Positions 16,637 to 23,958 of a DNA stretch of 27,377 nt are shown here, piece after piece; the stretch's first letter is position 1, and every line of letters starts with the position of its first letter. Source of the stretch: JOPF133 sp035505095 (lineage in GTDB: Bacteria; Acidobacteriota; Terriglobia; Bryobacterales; Bryobacteraceae); NCBI GenBank assembly GCA_035505095.1, contig DATJRE010000172.1, positions 1 through 27,377 on the forward strand, read 5' to 3'. A model generated the notes under the pieces. It had not been told where the DNA came from. It made no database searches and saw only the letters and a list, made by a program, of their open reading frames with translations. Made by a program: the position numbers and the translations under genes.

Positions 16637-18517
16637 ATGACGAATACAAACCAAGTGTCATTAGAAACCGCCTGTCGTCCTTGGCATGAGGTCCCTCTTG
16701 CCGAGGTATTCCAGTCGCACGAGACGCCGTTCCAAGACTACGACCCGCTGTTCAAGCTTCAGGTTTTGTTGGTCGACCGTTGGCTCGAATGCCTGCCGCA
16801 CAATCCCTCGCCTCGGGACCTTTTCTTCGCACTCCAGGATCTCGGGCGCTTTGAAGCCTCGGGCGACGAAGGCAGTCCCGGCGACATCGGGTCGGTCGCC
16901 TATTGGTTATTCGTTCTTCTCCACCTTGTTGACGATTATATAGACGATCTACCCACGCCTGTAGACGCCGAGGCCGCGGCAATCGTCCGTGAGGGTCTGA
17001 ACTGGGTCGCTGAGCATCCGAGTGAGGCGCCCGAGGACGACCTTGCCCTCGCACGGCGGCTCGCGATGGAGACGTGCGAAGGCGAGGCCCAGAGCGGCCA
17101 CGCAGTCGATCCGCACGGGGCACTTACTCCAGCGCAGACCCAGATGACGTTGCGGATCTTCCAGTGCACCGACACCGGCAATGCCGAGCGCTTGGTCAAT
17201 CGCCACGGCGCTGACATTCGGTACTGCCATCAGCAGAGGACGTGGTACTGGTGGGATAGCGCACGGTGGGTGCCGGACCAGGTCGGCCACATGATGCGCC
17301 TGGCCAAGGGTATTGCGCGCGCCCTGCATGCAGAGGCGGCCAGGCTGGTCGACGACGCACAGCTCAAGAAGTACGCCGCGTGGGCATTAGCGAGCGAGAG
17401 CACCGAGCGGAAGAAAAAGGCGCTGGAGTCCGCGCAGTCAGAACCGGGCGTCCCCATTCTGCCTGGGGATTTTGATCGCGATCCGTTCCTCCTGAACTGC
17501 CTGAGCGGCACAATCAGCCTTCGGACTGGCGAGCTACGGCAACATCGGCGCGAAGACCTGATCACCAAGCTGGCTCCGGTGCGCTTCGCTCCAGGCGCGC
17601 GCTCTGGACTCTGGGAATGGTTTCTGCAGGAAGCGACGGGCGGCGATCAGGACTTCCAGGAGTTTCTCCAGCGCGCCATAGGCTACAGCTTGACCGGCGA
17701 TGTCAGCGAGGAGAAGCTGTTCTTCGTCCACGGGCCTGGCGCTTCGGGGAAGTCCACATTTCTGGAGGCCATCAAGGCGGCTTTGGGTGATTACGCGAAG
17801 ACCGCCGATTTCGAGACGTTCGTGCAGCGCAATGCCGGCGGCATTCGCGACGATATTGCTGAACTGGCCGGTCGCCGGTTCGTGGTGTCCATAGAGGTCG
17901 ATGAGGGTAAGAAGCTGGCCGAAGGGCTGACCAAGTGCCTCACGGGGGGCGACACGGTGCGCGCCCGCTTCTTGTACCAGGGCGCGTTCGACTTCGTGCC
18001 GCAGTTCAAACTCTGGCTTGCGGCAAATCACGAACCGAACGTAAAGCACAGCGATACCGCCATGTGGCGGCGGATTCTGCGCATCCCGTTCGACCATGTC
18101 GTGCCGAAAGAGAAGCGGGATCGCGCGCTCAAGGCCCGGCTGAAAGACGTGCGGGAACTCGGCCCGGCGATCTTGGCTTGGGCGGTCGAGGGTTGCCTGC
18201 GCTGGCAAGAGGACGGGCTGGGTGTTCCGTCAGTGGTCGAGGATGCCACGGAGCAGTACCGCATGGACATGGACCCTTTGAAGGACTTCCTGGCTGACTG
18301 CTGCGTACTGGCCCCCGGCATCTGGGGAACAGCCAAGGATCTGCGCCAGGCGTACGAGGCTCACTGTCGGGACCACGGCGAGAAGCGCCCGCTCACAGCG
18401 AAAGAATTCGCGGCATGCCTTCGTGCCCGTGGCTGCGAGTCCGACCACCGCCGGGCCGGCAACGTCTGGGTCGGGATCGGCCTTCGGGCGGACGATGCCA
18501 CGGGCGGGGTCATGTGA
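16637..18517 (+). CDS. P4-family D5_N/SF3 replication helicase
   Basis: 626 residues from ATG 16637 (GTG 16604 also possible). The D5_N-like region is about 175-340 and the superfamily 3 helicase follows: Walker A HGPGASGKST (366-373), acidic Walker B region RRFVVSIEVDEGKK, sensor-1 WLAANHEPNV and basic WRRILRIPFDH. A winged C-terminal domain closes it. In P4-type elements this protein recognises the origin iterons, unwinds the DNA and, through an N-terminal domain, may prime. Here the first about 170 residues show neither a Prim-Pol motif nor a zinc-ribbon/TOPRIM motif I can recognise. The candidate origin starts 7 bases after its stop. Confidence 0.92.
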   Translation: MTNTNQVSLETACRPWHEVPLAEVFQSHETPFQDYDPLFKLQVLLVDRWLECLPHNPSPRDLFFALQDLGRFEASGDEGSPGDIGSVAYWLFVLLHLVDDYIDDLPTPVDAEAAAIVREGLNWVAEHPSEAPEDDLALARRLAMETCEGEAQSGHAVDPHGALTPAQTQMTLRIFQCTDTGNAERLVNRHGADIRYCHQQRTWYWWDSARWVPDQVGHMMRLAKGIARALHAEAARLVDDAQLKKYAAWALASESTERKKKALESAQSEPGVPILPGDFDRDPFLLNCLSGTISLRTGELRQHRREDLITKLAPVRFAPGARSGLWEWFLQEATGGDQDFQEFLQRAIGYSLTGDVSEEKLFFVHGPGASGKSTFLEAIKAALGDYAKTADFETFVQRNAGGIRDDIAELAGRRFVVSIEVDEGKKLAEGLTKCLTGGDTVRARFLYQGAFDFVPQFKLWLAANHEPNVKHSDTAMWRRILRIPFDHVVPKEKRDRALKARLKDVRELGPAILAWAVEGCLRWQEDGLGVPSVVEDATEQYRMDMDPLKDFLADCCVLAPGIWGTAKDLRQAYEAHCRDHGEKRPLTAKEFAACLRARGCESDHRRAGNVWVGIGLRADDATGGVM

Positions 18518-18523
18518 TGCCCC

Positions 18524-18627
18524 GTGAACCCGTGAAGGCAGGTGAACCCAGTTCCAGTAACTTTTCATGAAAGCCGCTCATGAGGGAGTTTTATGGAAAG
18601 TGCCTTCACCTGCCTTCACGGGTTCAC
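18524..18627. other. Candidate replication origin: 23-bp inverted repeat of GTGAA iterons
   Basis: Bases 18524-18546 and 18605-18627 are exact reverse complements (23 of 23). Each arm holds three GTGAA units (GTGAACCC, GTGAAGGC, GTGAACC or GTGAAGG), giving six in total, three per strand. The 58-base spacer is more A/T-rich and contains palindromes TTTCATGAAA (18563-18572) and CTCATGAG (18577-18584). As I recall, phage P4 alpha protein binds GGTGAACAG-type iterons in both orientations at its origin; these units are close to that and lie beside a P4-family helicase gene. A role only as a terminator is less likely because the loop is long. Confidence 0.65.
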
Positions 18628-18911
18628 AACGGCGCGGCGTGGACGTGGGAAGACCAGCACCACCAGCCAATTTCAGGGTCCTGTTCGGCGACCGCGCCGG
18701 GCGGGTGGACATGGTGCTGAGGATTCCTAGTCAGACCGATTTAACCAGGAGTGCGTGAGCACGCAGGAACGCAGGCGCGCACGAGATGTATCAGCACCCT
18801 CAAGCCAGCCCTGACGCTCACACTTCATGTCTTGCTTTCGAGGGCGGGCAGGCTGCGACACGTGGAAGATGTTGCCGATTGATATTCGACTTCAGGAGAA
18901 GGCATGACGCG
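18628..18911. other. Non-coding stretch downstream of the candidate origin
   Basis: No convincing gene. A small dyad GCGTG/CACGC (18753-18764) and repeated GCAGG/ACGCAGG units lie near 18750-18780. The open frames here pass through the origin or lack ribosome sites. The last bases hold an AGGAG (18894-18898) that serves the next start. Confidence 0.4.
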
Positions 18912-19145
18912 ATGAATAAATTAGACAGCCTGATTTCGTGGCTCAGCCCTGCTTGGGCTTTGCGCCGCATCCGGGCACGCGCCGCCCTGCGTGCTGCACA
19001 AGAACCTGTGTCGCTGCCCTCGCGCCGCGATCATATCGGCTGGCAGCGACTCGATAATCCGAGTGCGCCAGCCGACAACATTCGCGGCGCGAACGGCAAC
19101 TGGCTCAACCGCCGTCCCCGCGAAGATAACAAGCTCGGCTGGTAG
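18912..19145 (+). CDS. Short protein resembling the N-terminus of a lambda-type phage portal
   Basis: 77 residues from ATG 18912. The start MNKLDSLISWLSPAWALRRI, then RARAAL, is very like the opening of lambda-family portal proteins (amphipathic helix, SP-x-WAL, R-x-RA). The end, ADNIRGANGNWLNRRPREDN, is placed like their 'A..LR.RAR.L.RNN' segment. A complete portal is about 500 residues, so only the first 15% is present. The frame ends cleanly and the next gene begins 30 bases on with its own ribosome site. AGGAG (18894-18898) is 13 bases before this ATG and 5 bases before ATG 18904, which opens only MTR-stop. It is either a decayed relic or a short domain kept for interference. Confidence 0.45.
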   Translation: MNKLDSLISWLSPAWALRRIRARAALRAAQEPVSLPSRRDHIGWQRLDNPSAPADNIRGANGNWLNRRPREDNKLGW

Positions 19146-19175
19146 TTCCAGCCAAATCACAAAAGGAGCAAACGC

Positions 19176-20042
19176 ATGTTTGGAAATACGACGACTGAAA
19201 AAGCGGCAGCCCAAATCGACAAGTGGGCTGCACGCGAACTGCAACTCACCCGCGAGGTGTTCGCGGCCGAGGATCGGATCAAGGCCGCCGAAATGGCGGC
19301 TGGCGAGGCATTGTTGGACGACTCGCCGGATGGAAGCGCGGTGGCGGACGTTGCCCGCGTACGCGCAGAAGTGGCCGTCCAGCGGGCGGCCCTTGTGGCC
19401 TGCCGGAAGCGGCGTCTGGACGCGATTGCGACCAAACGCGCGAGCGATACTGCAGCCCTTCGCAAACAAGCGGGCGACTACCGCGCCGAGCTTGAAAACG
19501 TCGAACGGAAGACGACAAAACTCCTGAGGGAACTCTCGGCCCTGCAGGATGTCGCATACACCAGCTTGATCTTGCAGAGCCAACCGAAGGGGGAACTTAT
19601 CATACAGGGCTACCATGTCCCGCGCTCTGAAAAATTGCGCGCGGAGATCGCGGCGATGGAGGTTCGGGCCGGCCTGTTGGAGAGCGATAAGCTTACCGCC
19701 GAAGGCGAAGTGGATATGGACGGCATCACGTCGGTCGACGAACTGGTGCTCACAGTCCTCAAGCGCAAGGCTGTGGTCCCGGACGCCGCGGCGATCCTTA
19801 CGTGGGCCGCCGCCTGCGAAAAGAACTCGGACCTCGGTCCTTTCGGCGATCTTCCGCGGCGGTACCGGCTGCAGTGGCGTAACGGCATCATTAACGACCG
19901 CGATAGCTACACCCTAGTTGTGCCGCTCGCGCCGCAGAACGCTCCCGCCGCGACATTCAAGTCGGTACCGCGCACGCCTGAGGAGCGCGCCGTCGCACAA
20001 TTCAACGCTGTGAAGCTCAGGGAGCGGCTGGTGCACGCATGA
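19176..20042 (+). CDS. Coiled-coil protein of the element, unknown function
   Basis: 288 residues; no family recognised. Residues about 8-135 are long Ala/Glu/Arg/Lys-rich helices with heptad-like spacing (AAQIDKWAARELQLTREVFA.., then LENVERKTTKLLRELSAL), so a coiled coil is likely. The C-terminal third is mixed and ends in PRTPEERAVAQFNAVKLRERL. The ribosome site AAAGGAG lies 9 bases before ATG 19176. The stop overlaps the ATG of the M41-like gene by 4 bases (ATGA), so the two products are made together. Similar coiled-coil proteins occur in phage head-tail and scaffold contexts, but nothing here proves such a role. Confidence 0.75.
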   Translation: MFGNTTTEKAAAQIDKWAARELQLTREVFAAEDRIKAAEMAAGEALLDDSPDGSAVADVARVRAEVAVQRAALVACRKRRLDAIATKRASDTAALRKQAGDYRAELENVERKTTKLLRELSALQDVAYTSLILQSQPKGELIIQGYHVPRSEKLRAEIAAMEVRAGLLESDKLTAEGEVDMDGITSVDELVLTVLKRKAVVPDAAAILTWAAACEKNSDLGPFGDLPRRYRLQWRNGIINDRDSYTLVVPLAPQNAPAATFKSVPRTPEERAVAQFNAVKLRERLVHA

Positions 20043-20659
20043 CCGAGACTATCACCACCATGGAGGCGGCCCCAGCCGCCTCCACCCCACCACCAGCCTG
20101 CGCCGGCACCCCATCGGCGGCGGATATCGCCAAGTACATCGCGCGCCAGGAGGCGGATGTCGTCTTTCACCTGGCCGGCAACGCCGCCGCGCGCCGCGCG
20201 CTTCAGGGTTCCGAGCCTGGCTGGCGTCGGCTGCGGTCGGGAGACGAACTGCGTGCCTTCCATGAGGCCGGCCATGCTGTCGCCATATGGGCGGCCGGCG
20301 GGCATCCGTGGTGGCTTTCGATAGTGGCTGACGAGACTGTTCGGATCGGCAAGACGGGCTTCGAGGGCGGGGTCTGCTGGGGCGGTGGTAGTCCCCTACC
20401 GCCCGGCCCTTGTCCGCGGCCAGCGCGTGCGGAAAGCGATCTCCGGAAAGCTGCCGGCGTGTGCCTGGCGCTCTGCTTATTCGAAGGCGCGTTCGGGTGG
20501 CGGCCCGCCCTGCGTATTGCGAGACGCCTCCGTGCAAGCACGCGCGCATTGGTCGAAAATCACTGGTGGCGCGTCGTGGTGCTCGCCGACGAGCTTATGC
20601 GTCGCCGGGTCCTCGACCACGAGGCGATTGCCAAGCTCCTTGGATCGCGCCCGTCGTGA
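20039..20659 (+). CDS. Stand-alone M41 (FtsH protease-domain)-like metallopeptidase
   Basis: 206 residues with a Pro/Ala-rich N-terminus, then FHEAGHAVAIWAAGG: zinc motif HEAGH at 75-79, exactly the FtsH form. Further matches to the FtsH protease domain are ESDLRKAAGVCLALCLFEG (D134 in the place of the third ligand in 'NDL..AT') and a C-terminal helix pair ALVENHWWRVVVLADELMRRRVLDHEAIAKLL, like the end of FtsH. The AAA ATPase domain and membrane anchors are absent, so it is not FtsH; an unfolding partner would be needed, or it cleaves exposed segments. Coupled upstream by ATGA. Possible targets are the element's own regulator or phage proteins (inference). Confidence 0.65.
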   Translation: MTETITTMEAAPAASTPPPACAGTPSAADIAKYIARQEADVVFHLAGNAAARRALQGSEPGWRRLRSGDELRAFHEAGHAVAIWAAGGHPWWLSIVADETVRIGKTGFEGGVCWGGGSPLPPGPCPRPARAESDLRKAAGVCLALCLFEGAFGWRPALRIARRLRASTRALVENHWWRVVVLADELMRRRVLDHEAIAKLLGSRPS

Positions 20660-21087
20660 ACGAGTTCGTCACGCGCCCCCGGCTGTCCTTACGCCAGTTT
20701 CCGACCGGCGGTTTCTTAACTGGGGGCGCGGCGGGGGACGGGATAGGCCTGACGCAGGTCCCTGCGCGGGTCCGCGAGATGGCCCACAGCTTTCATTCAA
20801 TTAGTGCTGGCGAATGCGCAGGGCGAATTGGCGGTGCGCTGGAGCGGGCACGCGATTCGAAGCGACGGAGAAGGGATGGCATAAGGGGGCGCAGCGTCGC
20901 CGCTGATCTGGCCCGTGGGGCCTGCCGAAGCCGAGCCGAGGCAGTGGCCCGGCGGCAACGCGTCAGGCGGCACTTTACCGATAAGCCACTCTTCGTCCAC
21001 AATGCCTGTCTCCGGGCGGGCGACGGCTGGCCGGCGCACTTGGACGGATCGCGTTTTGCGGCCAAGTGGCATGAGGAGACCTGGTGA
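20656..21087 (+). CDS. Possible small coupled gene, unknown
   Basis: A 143-codon frame begins at GTG 20656, overlapping the M41-like stop as GTGA. It is Arg-rich (SKRRRRDGIRGRS) and ends with FTDKPLFVHNACLRAGDGWP. There is no recognisable domain and codon use is less regular than in its neighbours. Support is the 4-base overlap, the same arrangement as between the two preceding genes. It may instead be non-coding; 21088-21187 then carries the promoter of the next operon. Confidence 0.3.
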   Translation: MNEFVTRPRLSLRQFPTGGFLTGGAAGDGIGLTQVPARVREMAHSFHSISAGECAGRIGGALERARDSKRRRRDGIRGRSVAADLARGACRSRAEAVARRQRVRRHFTDKPLFVHNACLRAGDGWPAHLDGSRFAAKWHEETW

Positions 21088-21153
21088 GAGTAGCTGCAGC
21101 ACCCCTTTTGGCGCCCTGAGACTACAATCGCGGCACCACATCCAAAGGGCGAG

Positions 21154-21159
21154 TATAAT
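21154..21159 (+). promoter_or_regulatory. -10 element before the DGQHR operon
   Basis: A perfect TATAAT lies 28 bases before ATG 21188. No good -35 is seen 16-18 bp upstream, so expression may need an activator or be weak. It suggests the defence-like pair has its own promoter. Confidence 0.4.
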
Positions 21160-21187
21160 CGGAGTTTACTACCTAACGGAACTCAAC

Positions 21188-22222
21188 ATGGCCAAGAAAC
21201 AACACGAATTCGTTGAAATCAAACAGCACCGCCGCAGATTTTATTTGGTCAAGATGGCCGCCGAGACCTTGGTCTCGATCGCGTACACGTCAGTGCGCGG
21301 CGAATCGGCTGAGGAAGGTGCGGTCCAGCGGTTGCTGAACCCTAGACGGATCGCGGGATTAACAAAATTTGCTCTCGAAGGAGGCGACTATCCAAGTTGT
21401 GTCGTGTTGAACTGGGTCAATAAGGAACGTCCGCTGGAGGTTGTAAAGGGAAAGCTCGACATCTCGGATGAGGCCCAGTCAGCCCAGATCATAGATGGCC
21501 AGCACCGGATTGCCGGGCTGAAGGAGGCAATGAAGTCCAAGAACAGCATCAAGGATCTTGAGATTCCAGTGGCCTTATATGAAGGCTTGGATACCCGCGC
21601 GTGCGCCGACATTTTCATATCCATCAACACCGAGCAGAAACCCGTATCGAAAAGTCTCGTGTTCGACCTGTACGGTGTCTCTAGTGAGTATTTGGTTGAT
21701 CCTGCTGCTGTTCGGGCGAAGGATATAGCCTCCGCCCTCAACGAGGACAACTCATCGCCTTACTACCAGCTCATTAAGTTTCCGGGATCACCCCGAATGC
21801 GCGGTGGCATAGCCCTCTCGACTGCTGTCACAGCCTTAAAGCCTTTGGTGGAGGTCAAGGGGGCTCTTGAGCAAGTCGGCATCAAGGAACTGGAGCGGCA
21901 GACCGCAGTCCTCAATAACCTCTTCGACGCGATTCGCCAGAAGTACGACAAGGAATGGTCGTCGGCCGATAATCCGTTCATTTACGCATCGGGTTTTATG
22001 GGCGCTCTGGATTTTTTCCGGAACAAACTCATAGATTACTGCAATTTACGGAAATCCTTTACGCGGGAAACAATAGCCAACGTTCTTACCTTGGATTCAG
22101 GAAATCTGATCCTCCAGTCGGAAGTCCGCGGGCAATCCGGTTCGAGCGCGGCCGCTATAATATACGACCGCTTAGTTGACTGCTTTCACCCAGCGACTGA
22201 CGCGAGTGGTATCGAGATCTGA
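21188..22222 (+). CDS. DGQHR-domain protein (DndB-like)
   Basis: 344 residues from ATG 21188; the longer frame from 20915 is Ser/Arg-rich non-coding sequence. The signature IIDGQHRIAGL has DGQHR at 103-107, followed by VALYEG, FISINTEQKPVSKSLVFDLYG and a helical C-terminal part, the layout of DGQHR/DndB-like proteins. DndB regulates DNA phosphorothioation operons, and DGQHR proteins in general are common in defence islands and mobile elements. No dndCDE or ssp genes are nearby, so this is not a Dnd system. It is followed after 9 bases by the next gene. Codon use (TTA, ATA, AGT) is less G/C-biased than in the chromosomal half, consistent with transferred cargo. Confidence 0.85.
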   Translation: MAKKQHEFVEIKQHRRRFYLVKMAAETLVSIAYTSVRGESAEEGAVQRLLNPRRIAGLTKFALEGGDYPSCVVLNWVNKERPLEVVKGKLDISDEAQSAQIIDGQHRIAGLKEAMKSKNSIKDLEIPVALYEGLDTRACADIFISINTEQKPVSKSLVFDLYGVSSEYLVDPAAVRAKDIASALNEDNSSPYYQLIKFPGSPRMRGGIALSTAVTALKPLVEVKGALEQVGIKELERQTAVLNNLFDAIRQKYDKEWSSADNPFIYASGFMGALDFFRNKLIDYCNLRKSFTRETIANVLTLDSGNLILQSEVRGQSGSSAAAIIYDRLVDCFHPATDASGIEI

Positions 22223-22231
22223 TCGGTCGTC

Positions 22232-22981
22232 GTGCATATCGCGCCACAATTCCTGCTGGGGATCCTTCCCCCCAATTCGACCAAGGCCAACGTCCTCGCT
22301 CTGCGCTTATCTGCCAACGATGCAGTTCGGCTGCGGCAAGGCTTGCTGACAGATGCAGGGAATTACTACTATTCGGGGCTTATTAGTTTCCTCGACGGCT
22401 CTCTTGGTCTGGACCGATCCCTGTACACCTGGTCGACCGTCAAATTCTACTATTCAGTCTTTTATGCCCTTCGATGCCTCCTTGCTCTGCGCAGCCACTG
22501 CATCTACTACGTTAACGAGAAACCCTTCACCTGCTGCGGGATCGCCGGATCACTGAGCGCGGCTTGTAAGGGAACAACTCATAAGGTGGTCTTGAGCCTT
22601 TTCGGCCAGGTTTTCGCTGGCGACCCTCTTCTGTCGCAACCCATCGGTGGGGAGCCGGCACTCGAATGGTTGATGAATCGTCGCGAAGACGCCAACTATA
22701 AGCAGGGACGATTTGCGGACCCAACGGCACCCGATCATTTCTTAAAAGTGACCCAACTCGGATTCAGACGCGCCATAAACGCATACCTAAAGGAAGCGTC
22801 CTCCCTCTATGTCTTCGATCCAGACCACGCCATGATTGCTTTTCCCTTGGCGGCGCTGTTACGGGCACGGACCGGGTTGAAAACACAGAATTTACAGCTC
22901 GACCTCGACAGCGGCAGGTTTCTGTCCGCCCTGGGACGAGATAAGAGCGGCAGAATTGCGGGGCTCGATCAGCTATTCTGA
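22232..22981 (+). CDS. Partner of the DGQHR protein, possibly HEPN-like
   Basis: 249 residues from GTG 22232, 9 bases after the DGQHR stop, with no own ribosome site, so probably coupled. All-helical by eye. WSTVKFYYSVFYALRCLLAL resembles the first helices of HEPN proteins (A-x-YY-x-xF-x-A). A second charged segment, WLMNRREDANYKQGRF, sits where HEPN proteins carry the R-x4-6-H site; here no His follows the Arg at that spacing, so a ribonuclease site is not proven. The end has YVFDPDHAMIAFPLAALLRA. I do not know a named family. Together with the DGQHR protein it forms a compact two-gene module. Confidence 0.6.
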   Translation: MHIAPQFLLGILPPNSTKANVLALRLSANDAVRLRQGLLTDAGNYYYSGLISFLDGSLGLDRSLYTWSTVKFYYSVFYALRCLLALRSHCIYYVNEKPFTCCGIAGSLSAACKGTTHKVVLSLFGQVFAGDPLLSQPIGGEPALEWLMNRREDANYKQGRFADPTAPDHFLKVTQLGFRRAINAYLKEASSLYVFDPDHAMIAFPLAALLRARTGLKTQNLQLDLDSGRFLSALGRDKSGRIAGLDQLF

Positions 22982-23012
22982 TCGCCCACGATCCTCCCGC
23001 GAACCCGTAGGT

Positions 23013-23033
23013 CCGCCCAGGATGGTCGGGCGG
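23013..23033 (+). terminator. Hairpin after the DGQHR operon
   Basis: CCGCCC (23013-23018) and GGGCGG (23028-23033) form a 6-bp G/C stem with a 9-base loop 31 bases after the stop, with a weak AATTTC beyond. Between here and 23375 I see no gene; the frames present are Arg/Pro-rich without ribosome sites. Confidence 0.35.
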
Positions 23034-23375
23034 GGCAATTTCGTTGAGCCACGAAAGCGGTCCAACGCTGGAGGGCCGTGGCGCCACTTGGCTGTTTAAT
23101 GTCGCCATTTCGCCGAAGTGGTCGCTCCGGCCGTTGACGCCCTACTCGGAAACAGCTCCCGCGGGGAACGGCATTTTGTGGTCCGGCAAGCGGTGTCGGT
23201 CGACCTTGCGTGACTGCGCATTTTCCGACAAGGGCAGGAAAACGGGTTATCGTAGATTGACCGTCGCCATCGCCATGGGCGGCCACCGTCGCAGGCACCG
23301 CCCGGCGGGCGCAGGTTGCCGAGCGGCCCTTGCTGCCTCACTGAGCGGGAGCTCTCGGGTTGCCCAGAACTTAGA

Positions 23376-23405
23376 AACGCCGCCAACGCGGTGGCTGGCG
23401 GCGTT
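23376..23405 (-). terminator. Intrinsic terminator of the DUF3489 gene
   Basis: AACGCCGCCA (23376-23385) and TGGCGGCGTT (23396-23405) are a perfect 10-bp stem with a 10-base loop, 19 bases downstream of the minus-strand stop. On the minus strand the stem is followed by TTCTAAGTT. The stem is strong and the T-tract modest. Confidence 0.6.
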
Positions 23406-23424
23406 CCGGAATGGGATGGGTACG

Positions 23425-23829
23425 CTATTTCGCGATCCGATACGCCCGCTGGTCGGTTCCGTTCTTGAAGGACTCGACCGCCAGGCCTATTCGCTTTCCA
23501 ACCGTTCCGGAAATGAAGCCCCGGACGCTATGGGCCTGCCAGCCGGTGGCCGTCATGATCTCGGCCAGGGTCGCTCCCCCCTTTCGGCGCAATAGGTCGA
23601 GCACGACGCTCTTCTTGCTGAATTCGCGCGGCACGGCGGCCTTGGGCGCGTTCTTCTTGGCCCTGGTAGTTTTGGTCGCCTTGGCGGTCTTCGACGCGCC
23701 CTGGCGGCCTTGGTGCGCGCTCGTGGCGGCTTTCTTGCGGCTGGGGGTGCTCTTGTCGGCTGCCGGCTTCTCCTGCGTATCGGGGGCCGTTACGGCGGCG
23801 GCAGCTTCGTTCGTGGTACTGGTCGTCAT
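23425..23829 (-). CDS. DUF3489 winged-helix protein with histone-like N-terminal tail
   Basis: 134 residues from ATG 23829, with AAAGGA 8 bases upstream; the open frame continues to 24288 but that part overlaps the divergent gene. Residues about 20-75 are a Lys/Ala/Thr-rich disordered tail (SRKKAATSAHQGRQ, KTAKATKTTRAKKN), like histone H1 C-termini. Residues about 80-134 are the DUF3489 domain: LLRRKGGATLAEIMTATGWQ, HSVRGFISG, then a wing ending in YRIAK. DUF3489 is a small putative DNA-binding domain common on proteobacterial and acidobacterial islands. It may coat or regulate the element. It is divergent from the HHLHL gene across 129 bp. Confidence 0.82.
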   Translation of the reverse strand: MTTSTTNEAAAAVTAPDTQEKPAADKSTPSRKKAATSAHQGRQGASKTAKATKTTRAKKNAPKAAVPREFSKKSVVLDLLRRKGGATLAEIMTATGWQAHSVRGFISGTVGKRIGLAVESFKNGTDQRAYRIAK

Positions 23830-23958
23830 GTGGTGCTTCCTTTCTGCGCTCTGCGCACCACGATTCATCACTCCGGTCGCTGAGAAAGGCAAGCGGAGAA
23901 GTGATCGACTTGCCGTGCGGGTTGGAGCCGAAAGGACGCTATGTGATGATCGAGATAT

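Noticed and set aside
18524..18627. Interpretation of the inverted repeat as an insertion-sequence end pair or a CRISPR repeat
   Set aside because: There is no transposase between or beside the arms, the spacer is 58 bp, and the repeat occurs only once; the iteron substructure fits an origin better.
18567..18758. 63-codon frame starting inside the candidate origin
   Set aside because: It is read through one arm of the inverted repeat, has no ribosome site, and no recognisable protein features.
20915..21187. N-terminal extension of the DGQHR protein
   Set aside because: The extension is Ser/Arg-rich, crosses the TATAAT promoter element at 21154, and the family-like sequence begins only at ATG 21188.
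21188..22222. Reading the DGQHR gene as dndB of a phosphorothioation system
   Set aside because: No dndA, dndC, dndD, dndE or ssp partner genes are in the surrounding 6 kb; only the domain is shared.
23044..23595. 183-codon open frame on the plus strand
   Set aside because: It covers the terminator and the antisense of the DUF3489 gene; composition is that of a random G+C-rich frame.
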